DNA of 22,597 nucleotides, from positions 1 to 22,597 of IMG/VR virus record IMGVR_UViG_3300027782_000387; one strand, 5' to 3'. Position 1 is the stretch's first letter, and each line of letters starts with the position of its first letter. Origin of the DNA: a virus. Under the pieces are notes generated by a model, which was given only the letters and a program-made list of their open reading frames with translations, had not been told where the DNA came from and did not search any database. Both the position numbers and the translations under genes were made by a program. Of the stretch, positions 5,145-12,743 are shown one piece after another.

Positions 5145-6101
5145 TTAACCGTAGCTTGCGGCTGCTAAACCATATCTAGCAGTACCAACACCAGTTGTAT
5201 CAGTTGCTACAACACCTGTGTTTGATACTAGATTGGTCATTGATAATACGCCGGGGGTACTAAGAGTACCATATCCAAAGATAGCTTTATCGGTACCGTA
5301 ACCTGCGGCAGCTAGCTCTAATCTAGCTGTACCTACACCAGTTGTATCAGTTGCTACAACACCTGTATTTGATACGAGATTGGTCATTGATAACGGAGTA
5401 CCGGAACTATTTTCACCATATCCAAAGATAGCTTTATCGGTACCGTAACCTGCGGCAGCCAAAAAACGTCTTGCAGTACCTACCCCTGTTGTATTTGTAG
5501 CAACTACGCCAGTATTTGATACTAGGTTGGTTATAGATGTGACGTCGTAGCCACCATATCCAAAAATAGCTTTATCAGTTCCATATCCAGCTGCTGCTAA
5601 AACGTATCTAGCAGTACCTACCCCTGTTGTATCTGTAGCAACTGTGCCAGTATTTGATACTTTATTTGTTGTAGATACGTCACCAGCTGCGCTGTTACCA
5701 TATCCAAATATAGCTTTATCAGTACCATAGCCTGCGGCCGCAAGATAGAACCTAGCAGTACCAACCCCTGTAGTATCAGTAGCGACTACTCCTGCATTTG
5801 ATACAAGATTGGTCATTGAAAATTTAGTAGAAGACTCAATCCCATATCCAAATATAGCCTTATCTGTGCCATAACCTGCGGCAGCCAGTCCGTATCTAAT
5901 TTGACCAACACCTGTTGTATCAATGGCAACGATACCTGTATTGGAAACTAGGTTAGTTATTGCAGTGCGAGTATAACTAACAGCCATACCATATCCAAAT
6001 ATAGCTTTATTGCCGCCCGGAGGAGGAGGCAAATCCCATACTGCCATTGTCATATAAGTGCCGGGTGTTCCGCCGCCCATTGATATTCCGCTTATAATCA
6101 T
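5145..6101 (-). CDS. adhesin-like tail protein with a six-repeat kelch-like propeller, 318 aa
   Basis: An N-terminal tag (MIISGISMGGGTPGTYMTM) and a PPPPGG linker precede six tandem repeats of about 48 residues from residue 32 to the end. Each repeat runs KAIFGYG, a variable 6-12-residue loop, TNLVSNTGVVATDTTGVG, (T)AR and LAAAGYGTD. Repeat length and the R...GYG pattern resemble kelch blades. The protein begins with KAIFGYG and ends with R..LAAASYG, so the ends would complete one blade, as in closed beta-propellers. Variation is concentrated in the loop after KAIFGYG and the two residues after AR, a likely binding face. TAAGGA overlaps the previous junction and gives the Shine-Dalgarno. Receptor binding is inferred from context. 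Confidence 0.85.
   Translation of the reverse strand: MIISGISMGGGTPGTYMTMAVWDLPPPPGGNKAIFGYGMAVSYTRTAITNLVSNTGIVAIDTTGVGQIRYGLAAAGYGTDKAIFGYGIESSTKFSMTNLVSNAGVVATDTTGVGTARFYLAAAGYGTDKAIFGYGNSAAGDVSTTNKVSNTGTVATDTTGVGTARYVLAAAGYGTDKAIFGYGGYDVTSITNLVSNTGVVATNTTGVGTARRFLAAAGYGTDKAIFGYGENSSGTPLSMTNLVSNTGVVATDTTGVGTARLELAAAGYGTDKAIFGYGTLSTPGVLSMTNLVSNTGVVATDTTGVGTARYGLAAASYG
5148..6008 (-). repeat. six tandem repeats of about 144 bases coding propeller blades
   Basis: Six in-frame units, each coding KAIFGYG to LAAAGYGTD. Units differ mainly in a short variable loop. The same repeat family occurs at 6125-6994 and 10500-11354, also six times each. Confidence 0.85.
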
Positions 6102-6121
6102 TTTTATTTTTCCTTAGAATG

Positions 6122-7390
6122 TTATGACGAATAACTTGAAGCTGCTAGTTGTTGTCTACCAGTACCTACACCTGTAGTATCTGTAGCCACAGCACCTGTA
6201 TTAGATACTAAATTGGTAATTGAATATTTGGTGCCACCATTATTCTCACCATATCCAAATATTGCTTTATCTGAGCCATATGTCGCGGCCGTTAAATTAA
6301 TTCTTGCAGTACCGACTCCTGTAACATCATTGCCAACAACGCCTGTGTTTGATACTTGATTGGTCATTGACTGAACCGCACCACCATTCCAACCATATCC
6401 AAAAATAGCTTTATCAGTACCATAACCCGCGGCCGCCAAATTCATTCTAGCGGTACCAACGCCTGTAGTATCAGTAGCTACAACCCCGGTGTTACTTACT
6501 CGATTTGTTTTTGTGTATATTCCGTATCCACTGAAATACCCATATCCAAATATTGCTTTATCCGTACCGTAACGGGCGGCCGCCAATCCACGGCTAACAG
6601 AACCAACACCTGTTGTATCTGTAGCAACAACACCTGTGTTTGATACTAGATTTGTCAACGACGTCTCATTAGAATAATTACTATCACACCCATATCCAAA
6701 GATAGCTTTATCAGCACCATAACCTGCGGCTGCTAGTGCCATTCTTGCAGTTCCAACACCAGTCGTATCTGTAGCAACAACACCTGTGTTTGATACTTTG
6801 TTGGTTAGCGATAATGCTGCTGCACTTGTTTTCCCATATCCAAATATTCCTTTATCCGTACCGTACCCGGCGGCTGCTAGGTTCCACCTAGCAGTACCTA
6901 CACCGGCAATATCTGTAGCAACTACGCCCGCGCTTGATACTAAGTTGGTCATCGATAAGTCACTACCATTATATCCATATCCAAATATAGCTTTGTTTCC
7001 TGCAGGAGTTGTACTGGTATCATTGATAGTTAATGACGATGTGGTTGCTACTACTGGACCACTTTCACTACCTGTTCTAATTGATAAGGTAAATGTTTCT
7101 GCACCTTCTGTTGTATCATCTGCCGTCGGTGTTATGGTAAATGAACCAGTATTGTTTGTAATTGAAAATGATCCAGTATTGGCTGCAAAATCTCCAGCAT
7201 TTGAATTTATTGTCCAATAATAAGTACCATTTGGAATAGAGCTTCCGCCTACATTTATAGTTAGAGCACTTCCTTCATTTATATTTGCTGCAGCTGCAGT
7301 TGCAACGTATAACGGAGTACTATCTCCCGTTATCATTGTCATATAAGTGCCGGGTGTTCCACCGCTAATAGATATTCCAGTTATAATCAT
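6122..7390 (-). CDS. adhesin-like tail protein: tag, Calx-beta-like domain, six-repeat propeller, 422 aa
   Basis: Residues 1-20 repeat the shared N-terminal tag. Residues 26-125 are a Calx-beta-like beta-sandwich (INEGSALTINVGG, TTEGAETFTLSIRTG), closely similar to those in the genes at 7403 and 12744. From residue 133 come six kelch-like repeats, more diverged than in the neighbouring gene (KGIFGYG, VGSVSRGLAAARYG, VGNDVTGVG). It is the only protein here joining the Calx-beta-like spacer to a propeller. The stop lies just before a leftover CATTCTAAGGAA, the usual end of neighbouring genes, as if the 3' end had been replaced. Likely role: receptor binding or virion decoration, by inference. 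Confidence 0.85.
   Translation of the reverse strand: MIITGISISGGTPGTYMTMITGDSTPLYVATAAAANINEGSALTINVGGSSIPNGTYYWTINSNAGDFAANTGSFSITNNTGSFTITPTADDTTEGAETFTLSIRTGSESGPVVATTSSLTINDTSTTPAGNKAIFGYGYNGSDLSMTNLVSSAGVVATDIAGVGTARWNLAAAGYGTDKGIFGYGKTSAAALSLTNKVSNTGVVATDTTGVGTARMALAAAGYGADKAIFGYGCDSNYSNETSLTNLVSNTGVVATDTTGVGSVSRGLAAARYGTDKAIFGYGYFSGYGIYTKTNRVSNTGVVATDTTGVGTARMNLAAAGYGTDKAIFGYGWNGGAVQSMTNQVSNTGVVGNDVTGVGTARINLTAATYGSDKAIFGYGENNGGTKYSITNLVSNTGAVATDTTGVGTGRQQLAASSYSS
6125..6994 (-). repeat. six tandem propeller-blade repeats, diverged copy
   Basis: Six units of about 144 bases, same family as 5148-6008. Loop lengths vary, but the number of units is the same. Confidence 0.85.
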
Positions 7391-7402
7391 TTTTGTTTTT
7401 CC

Positions 7403-8647
7403 TTAGAGTGTTAGTGTACCGGAACTTGTGAATGTTAGTACCGTTTTTCCGGGAGCATTCGCGGGAGTTGAAACTGATGCTCCAGGTGCAGACCCTGGAT
7501 ATGCTGGTGTCGGAATTGCAAGCATAACTCTGCCAGAGCCGCCTGCGCCACCTTGCCATGCGGTTGGACTTGGGCTAAAACCCGGACCACCATTACCACC
7601 ACCGCCGCCGCTGCCAGTGTTGGTTGCACCCGCAGCGCCAGCAGTAGCGCCGGCCGGAGACGGATTAGCGCCTGCGCCACCGCCACCTGGACCACCTGCT
7701 CCGCCTGGGCCTGCTACACCTTGTGGGGTCCACATCGATCCGCCACCGCCACCGCCACCTGCAAAAGTAGATCCTGGTGCATAAATTGACCCAGGATAAC
7801 CGGGGCCGCCCGAGCCACCGCCTTCTGGGTGTGTAGGTCCGTATGGAGCAACAGCATCACCACCTGTGCCGCCACCGCCACCGCCACCGCCACCTCCATA
7901 ATAACCATATCCTCCAGGATTTCCCTGTCCGGGTGTTCCTGTTCCGCCTGTAGTCGCATATCCGCCGCCACCACTACCACCAGGCCCACTACCACCATGG
8001 CCACCACCAATTGCTTGTATAGTTGTTAACCCGGATCCTGAAATATTACTATTAAATCCTTTGGTGCCGGTTGTACCAGTAACAGCGCCGCCTGCACCAA
8101 CTAGAATTGTGTATGTTGTTCCAGGATTAAGCGACGTTGTTCCTTCAAATGCTCCGCCAGCACCACCGCCTCCTGCACCATTACCGCCACCGGCAGGGTA
8201 GCCAGCACCACCGCCGCCAATTATTAAATAAGTTACTGAAACTGCTGTAGGTGTTAAACTTGTATCACTTATTGTCAAGGAAGAAGTTGTTGCTACAACA
8301 GTACCACTTGTACTACCTGTTCTAATTGATACCGTAAATGTCTCTGCACCTTCTGTTGTCACATCAGCTAGTGCTGTTACTGTAAATGAACCAGTGTTGT
8401 TTGCAATTGCAAATGAACCCGATACAATATTAGATGTAAAATCTAATGTATTTGATGTGATATTATTTACTGTCCAATAATATGTTCCATCCGGAATATA
8501 ACTACCGGAAACAGTAATAGTTAAATTGCTTCCTTCACTTACATTTGCAGTTGCTGCAGTTGCAATATACAATGGTGTGGGTTCTGCAAGAAATGTCATA
8601 ACAGTGCCAGGTGTTCCCCCGCTAATAGATATTCCGCTTAGAATCAT
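7403..8647 (-). CDS. adhesin-like tail protein: tag, Calx-beta-like domain, glycine-rich tip, 414 aa
   Basis: N-terminal tag MILSGISISGGTPG, then a Calx-beta-like domain at about 25-129 (VSEGSNLTITVSG, TTEGAETFTVSIRTG). A glycine-rich domain follows from 137, opening with VTYLIIGGGGAG and carrying long runs of glycine. The glycine-rich part resembles the phage and environmental glycine-rich domains that open with LVV.GGGGGG, and recalls the polyglycine tips of T-even gp38-type adhesins, though homology is not shown. The C-terminus (TVLTFTSSGTLTL) is a variant of the array's shared SGSITF end. AAGGA with the upstream gene's stop supports the start. Confidence 0.83.
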   Translation of the reverse strand: MILSGISISGGTPGTVMTFLAEPTPLYIATAATANVSEGSNLTITVSGSYIPDGTYYWTVNNITSNTLDFTSNIVSGSFAIANNTGSFTVTALADVTTEGAETFTVSIRTGSTSGTVVATTSSLTISDTSLTPTAVSVTYLIIGGGGAGYPAGGGNGAGGGGAGGAFEGTTSLNPGTTYTILVGAGGAVTGTTGTKGFNSNISGSGLTTIQAIGGGHGGSGPGGSGGGGYATTGGTGTPGQGNPGGYGYYGGGGGGGGGGTGGDAVAPYGPTHPEGGGSGGPGYPGSIYAPGSTFAGGGGGGGSMWTPQGVAGPGGAGGPGGGGAGANPSPAGATAGAAGATNTGSGGGGGNGGPGFSPSPTAWQGGAGGSGRVMLAIPTPAYPGSAPGASVSTPANAPGKTVLTFTSSGTLTL

Positions 8648-8655
8648 TTTTTTCC

Positions 8656-9555
8656 TTAGAATGTTATTGACCCTGATTGCCAGAATCTGTAAATTATGTT
8701 TCCGCCGGATAATATCACATTGGGATTGCCGGTTGTTGCAGTAGCGGTTGCGTATGTGTTTGCATAACTAACAATTACAATGCCAGAACCTCCAGATCCA
8801 CCAACAGAGGCGCTAGAACCATTAGCACCTCCACCGCCACCGCCGGTATTATTAGAACCATTAGTAGAATTTCCAGCACCACCGCCACCATCACCACCTG
8901 CACCTGCAGTACCGCCAGTACTTGCTCGGAAACCACCTCCACCGCCTCCGGCGCGAGTAATGCTTGAACCCGTAACTGAAGATGCTATTCCACTACCGCC
9001 GGCGCCGCCATTTCTGGTGCTGTTTCCATCCGCGCCTACTGTATAAGCACCACCGCCGCCACCACCGCCGTCATCATTAGAAGCACCGCCCCTACTACCC
9101 TGTCCCGCAGTTCCATTTCCGTAGTTGGCTACCCCTATTTTTCTAGCACCACCACCGCCGGCGCCACCACTACCGGCCTGCCCCACATTAAGTCCGCCAG
9201 AATCTTTAGCCGCTCCAAAACCCCCTCCGATTGAGGTTATAGACGAGAATACAGAATCACTCCCTGCAGTGCCACTTCCTGCAGCGGTAGCGCTGCCACC
9301 ATTGCCGCCGGCACCAACAGTTACTGTAATTTCAATTCCCGAAGACACCGCAAAGCCTGTTGCAGTTCTATATCCACCAGCGCCACCGCCACCAGAACCA
9401 ATTTGGTCACCACTAGTACCACCGCCACCCCCACCACCAGCAACTACAAGATATTCTACCGTAGGTGTAACCTGGGTAGAAGGAATATCCTCCCCTGTAG
9501 GCCAAACAGCATATGGGCCGAGGCCCCCACCTATATCTACTCCGCTTATGATCAT
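8656..9555 (-). CDS. adhesin-like tail protein: tag and glycine-rich tip, 299 aa
   Basis: A short tag (MIISGVDIGGGLGPYAVW) leads to a glycine-rich domain opening VEYLVVAGGGGGGG at about residue 33. The body has repeated GGGGGG and GGAGG runs and ends with GIVIVSYANTYATATATTG and FWQSGSITF. There is no spacer domain. The GIV-xx-Y strand before a short beta-rich end is shared with most glycine-rich members here. The ATG overlaps the stop of the upstream coiled-coil gene as ATGA, unlike other array junctions. Function as a receptor-binding tip is inferred. Confidence 0.83.
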   Translation of the reverse strand: MIISGVDIGGGLGPYAVWPTGEDIPSTQVTPTVEYLVVAGGGGGGGTSGDQIGSGGGGAGGYRTATGFAVSSGIEITVTVGAGGNGGSATAAGSGTAGSDSVFSSITSIGGGFGAAKDSGGLNVGQAGSGGAGGGGARKIGVANYGNGTAGQGSRGGASNDDGGGGGGGAYTVGADGNSTRNGGAGGSGIASSVTGSSITRAGGGGGGFRASTGGTAGAGGDGGGGAGNSTNGSNNTGGGGGGANGSSASVGGSGGSGIVIVSYANTYATATATTGNPNVILSGGNIIYRFWQSGSITF

Positions 9556-10217
9556 TTTTTCTTTTTCTTTATGGATACCACTGTAGATGGTTTCTCTTGT
9601 TTTGTTTCAAGTGCGGGTGTTGTCTGATTAGAAAGTTGTAGCATAATATCTTTCTGCTCTAACAATACTGTTTCTTTAGGAACAAGTCCAACCATCTTAA
9701 GTGCTTCTAGTGTTTGTGGATTACTCATTGCATTAAGTAGCTTAGCAGGGCTAGGTCTACCCATTGCAATGATTTCGGATTGTATCTCACGACCAACCAT
9801 AACAGTAAACTCATAATTGGCATTGGCCTCAAACATCTCATCATCTGTATATGGCGTACCATCTTCATGCTTTAATCTAGTTGGTTCTACCTCAGCATAG
9901 ATCTCTGCCATAATCTTTTCAAGTATTTTAATCTCTTTACGGTTAAGATCAAACGCATGCTTTTGATCGTCCAAATGAGATTCCAACTCAATAATTTCAG
10001 CTTGCAGATTAAGAATAATATGTGGCAACGCCGGTACTGTTTTAAGGTGCTTTAGTTCTTCAAGTTTTGCTTGATACTTTAGTGCTGCTACTTCTTCAAG
10101 TACTGCTGCTCTGTTTCTTCCAACTAAAAACCCCTGTAGTGTTTTTAATTTTTCCCACGGTGTGTTACCAATAACTTGATAACGATAATTAAATTCTGAA
10201 TTTAGATTTGAAGCCAT
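9552..10217 (-). CDS. coiled-coil phage protein inside the adhesin array, 221 aa
   Basis: A soluble helical protein. Residues 20-50 are basic (LKTLQGFLVGRNRAAVLEEV); residues 55-115 form a probable coiled coil (ILNLQAEIIELESHLDDQ, LNRKEIKILEKIMAEIYAE). Then comes a conserved-looking IQSEIIAMGRPSPAKLLNAM segment, and the protein ends in a run of lysines. It has none of the adhesin modules. It has its own late promoter (10248-10255) and GAGGA Shine-Dalgarno. Its position between adhesins suggests a tail-fibre assembly chaperone or an anchor protein, but this is inference. The stop overlaps the next gene. Confidence 0.78.
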   Translation of the reverse strand: MASNLNSEFNYRYQVIGNTPWEKLKTLQGFLVGRNRAAVLEEVAALKYQAKLEELKHLKTVPALPHIILNLQAEIIELESHLDDQKHAFDLNRKEIKILEKIMAEIYAEVEPTRLKHEDGTPYTDDEMFEANANYEFTVMVGREIQSEIIAMGRPSPAKLLNAMSNPQTLEALKMVGLVPKETVLLEQKDIMLQLSNQTTPALETKQEKPSTVVSIKKKKK

Positions 10218-10247
10218 AATGATTCCTCATAACGATGTTTAAAATTA

Positions 10248-10255
10248 TATTTATA
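10248..10255 (-). promoter_or_regulatory. T4-type late promoter core for the coiled-coil gene
   Basis: TATAAATA on the minus strand, in the 47-base gap upstream of the 9552-10217 gene. A start near 10242 leaves a 25-base leader with GAGGA. This octamer is the T4 late promoter -10 element; no -35 box is expected. Confidence 0.65.
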
Positions 10256-10264
10256 GGTTGAGAT

Positions 10265-10474
10265 TTACTCTCTAGGATAATCTGGGAATGGAACCCAGCT
10301 TACTGTAGCATCATCCCATAGGTATGGAAAGCCATCAGTTGGAGGAGCAACAGGCGCAACATATGTAGTTGCTGCCTCATCCCATGTCCATGAAGCTGGA
10401 TGCTCTGCATTAAATGCGTTTTCTCTTGCTTGTGCAATTTCCTCAGCTGTTGGAGGAGTTGTGTTTTCTATCAT
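10265..10474 (-). CDS. small W-rich protein within the adhesin array, 69 aa
   Basis: MIENTTPPTAEEIAQAREN is followed by two similar W-x-WD motifs: SWTWDEAATTYVAP (29-42) and YLWDDATVSWVPF (51-63). The tandem motif with Pro spacers suggests two copies of a short beta hairpin. It starts at 10474 with AAGGAAAAC upstream, the same signal used by the adhesins. Small proteins with repeated WDE motifs occur in marine T4-type phages without an assigned role, from memory. It could be a tail assembly factor. Confidence 0.7.
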   Translation of the reverse strand: MIENTTPPTAEEIAQARENAFNAEHPASWTWDEAATTYVAPVAPPTDGFPYLWDDATVSWVPFPDYPRE

Positions 10475-10496
10475 TTTGTTTTCCTTTTTAAAAAAT

Positions 10497-11447
10497 TTAT
10501 GTTGTTGAATATCCGGCTGCCGCCAAAGTGTATCTAGCAGTACCCACACCTGTTGTGTCGGTAGCAACAACACCTGTATTATTTACTAAGTTTGTCATTG
10601 ATAAGCTACCGCTAATATACCCATATCCAAATATTGCTTTATCAGTACCATATCCAGCGGCAGCAAGATATTGTCTAGCAGTACCAACGCCTGTTGTGTC
10701 GGTAGCAACAACACCTGTGTTTGATACTACGTTGGTTACGGATGTATTTGACCCAGCATTTCCGTATCCAAAAATAGCTTTATCAGTGCCATAACCAGCG
10801 GCTGCTAGACCTTGTCTAGCAGTACCAACCCCAGTAGTATCTGTGGCCACTACTCCGGTGTTTGATACTAAATTAGTCAGGGAATACAAAGTAGGACTGT
10901 TAAATCCATATCCAAAAATAGCTTTGTCTGTCCCGTAACCTGCGGCGGCTAGCCCATTTCTAACAGTACCGACACCAGTTGTATCAGTAGCTACAACACC
11001 GGTGTTTGACACTAGGTTAGTAACTGCAGTATTAGCAGGAACAGTATTATATCCATATCCAAAAATAGCTTTATCAGTGCCATAACCAGCGGCCGCTAAT
11101 AATTGTCTAGCAGTACCGACACCAGTTGTGTCAGTAGCTACTACTCCAGTATTTGATACTAGGTTGGTTATTGCTGTATTTGTGCCGGTAGTTCCATATC
11201 CAAAAATAGCTTTATCAGTGCCATAACCTGCGGCCGCTAAATAATATCTAGCAGTGCCAACGCCAGTTGTGTCAGTAGCTACTACTCCAGTATTTGATAC
11301 TAGGTTGGTTATTGAAGAACCACTATTACCATATCCATACCCAAATATAGCTTTTGTAGTGCTAGTGGCCGCGGCAGGCGCATCCCCCATATCCCAACCA
11401 ACGTATGGGCCGGCACCGCTAATTATATTTACTCCGTCTACTATCAT
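10497..11447 (-). CDS. adhesin-like tail protein with a six-repeat kelch-like propeller, 316 aa
   Basis: Residues 1-20 are a variant tag (MIVDGVNIISGAGPYVGWDM). Six repeats start at residue 32, the same position as in the 5145-6101 protein, and run to the end. Their loops differ from those of the other two propellers (GTTGTNTA, YNTVPANTA, FNSPTLYS). The last unit has NNTG in place of SNTG. The start at 11447 is set by AAGGAAAAC; a longer frame to 11510 would run into the previous gene. Six copies again, with the open blade split between the two ends, support a closed six-bladed propeller. Confidence 0.85.
   Translation of the reverse strand: MIVDGVNIISGAGPYVGWDMGDAPAAATSTTKAIFGYGYGNSGSSITNLVSNTGVVATDTTGVGTARYYLAAAGYGTDKAIFGYGTTGTNTAITNLVSNTGVVATDTTGVGTARQLLAAAGYGTDKAIFGYGYNTVPANTAVTNLVSNTGVVATDTTGVGTVRNGLAAAGYGTDKAIFGYGFNSPTLYSLTNLVSNTGVVATDTTGVGTARQGLAAAGYGTDKAIFGYGNAGSNTSVTNVVSNTGVVATDTTGVGTARQYLAAAGYGTDKAIFGYGYISGSLSMTNLVNNTGVVATDTTGVGTARYTLAAAGYSTT
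10500..11354 (-). repeat. six tandem propeller-blade repeats, third copy
   Basis: Six units of about 144 bases coding KAIFGYG to LAAAGYGTD, same family as 5148-6008 and 6125-6994. Confidence 0.85.
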
Positions 11448-11457
11448 TTTGTTTTCC

Positions 11458-12732
11458 TTAGAATGTGATTGAACCAGATGAAGTCCATTTGTATACTCTA
11501 TCCGCGCCATCTATCAGAGGATATCCTGGAGCTACTCCGGTTGTCGAACTAGCAGCACCTATTGCAGTAGGATATCTCATTATTACAACACCGCCACCAC
11601 CAGCGCCACCTGATTTGGCAACTCGGCTACCAGACGGTGCATTACCATTGTAAAGTGCACCACCTCCGCCACCGCCTGTACCCGGACCGCCTGCACTGCC
11701 GTCTGCACCAACCCACATATTTCCGTCATTACCGCCAGCGCCGCCACCACCTTGTCCACCACCGCCACCGCTAGAGGCCCATGAACCACCGCCGCCACCG
11801 CCTCCATAGTATGTAGCCGAACTAGTTGGCCATTCTATACCTGGGCCACCTGGGCCACCGTATCCACTACTACCTGTACTGCCTGCGCCGCCAGCACCAC
11901 CGCCACCCCCGCCACCACAATAATTATTGGCGCCGGGTGCTGTTTGATTACCACCGTCATACCCTTGTCTTGGTCCTGGATTATACGGAGATCCTGGGTA
12001 TACACCTTTACCGCCAGTATAATTTTTATTATATGCACTATCACCTGCACCGCCGCCTGAGCCCCCATTTCCTCCAGGCCAGCCGCTATTGTCACCGAGA
12101 CCGCCAGAACCGCCACCATATGTAGTTATAGTTGTTAAACCTGTTGCAGAAACTGTACTCTGAGCACCTGAACTACCTGCTCCAGAAGGCGGCCCGCCAC
12201 CTCCACCTCCACCGATTGAAATTGTATGAGCTACGCCAAAACTTGCATTAATAGTTCCAGTTAATGCGCCACCCGCACCACCGCCACCAGCTGCAACATA
12301 CCCGTTATAATTGCCTGAACCGCCGCCACCACCACCGCCTGCAACTACCAAATATGATACTGTTACACTTAAAGCGCTTGTAGTAGTACTATTACTTGGT
12401 GCACTTGCCGCACTTGTTCCTGCTGAATTTGTAGCAGTCACTGTAAATGTATAACTGGTACTTTGTGTTAATCCTGTGACACTAATAGTACCAGATCCTG
12501 CTTGATTTAGTGTGGCCGTAACATTTCCCGGAGTACTTGTTGCGGTATATGATGTAATGGTTGCGCCTCCATCATTAATCGGTGCAGTGAATGTGACATT
12601 AGCTGTTGTAGCACCCGTAGCAGTTGCTGTACCTATTGTAGGTGGTGCTGGAATTTTTTTCGGCTCTCCCATTGACCAACTAACGAATGCGCCAGGTGTT
12701 CCGCCACCTATGTTTACTCCGCTTATTAACAT
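11458..12732 (-). CDS. adhesin-like tail protein: tag, FN3 domain, glycine-rich tip, 424 aa
   Basis: Tag MLISGVNIGGGTPGAFVSW, then an FN3-type domain at about 28-118 (ANVTFTAPINDGGATITSY, STSYTFTVTATNSAG). A large glycine-rich domain follows from about 127 (VSYLVVAGGGGGGG). Inside it lies the shared insert GGKGVYPGSPYNPGPRQGYD and the strand GGPGIEWPTSSATYY. The end is VVIMRYP... YKWTSSGSITF. FN3 domains in phage tails commonly act as spacers. TAAGGA junctions flank it on both sides. Confidence 0.85.
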   Translation of the reverse strand: MLISGVNIGGGTPGAFVSWSMGEPKKIPAPPTIGTATATGATTANVTFTAPINDGGATITSYTATSTPGNVTATLNQAGSGTISVTGLTQSTSYTFTVTATNSAGTSAASAPSNSTTTSALSVTVSYLVVAGGGGGGGSGNYNGYVAAGGGGAGGALTGTINASFGVAHTISIGGGGGGGPPSGAGSSGAQSTVSATGLTTITTYGGGSGGLGDNSGWPGGNGGSGGGAGDSAYNKNYTGGKGVYPGSPYNPGPRQGYDGGNQTAPGANNYCGGGGGGGAGGAGSTGSSGYGGPGGPGIEWPTSSATYYGGGGGGGSWASSGGGGGQGGGGAGGNDGNMWVGADGSAGGPGTGGGGGGALYNGNAPSGSRVAKSGGAGGGGVVIMRYPTAIGAASSTTGVAPGYPLIDGADRVYKWTSSGSITF

Positions 12733-12743
12733 TTTGTTATTCC

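Noticed and set aside
5148-6994. Repeat arrays considered as CRISPR
   Set aside because: Repeats are about 144 bases, in frame and contiguous, without short identical repeats and unique spacers.
7435-8010. Frame-shifted minus-strand open frames inside the 7403 gene
   Set aside because: They arise from the skewed glycine codons. The main frame has the tag, Calx-beta-like domain and proper stop.
7428-9586. Long plus-strand open frames rich in proline opposite the glycine-rich genes
   Set aside because: They are the reverse complement of glycine codons, with no ribosome sites or promoters. The minus strand has tags, junctions and real domains.
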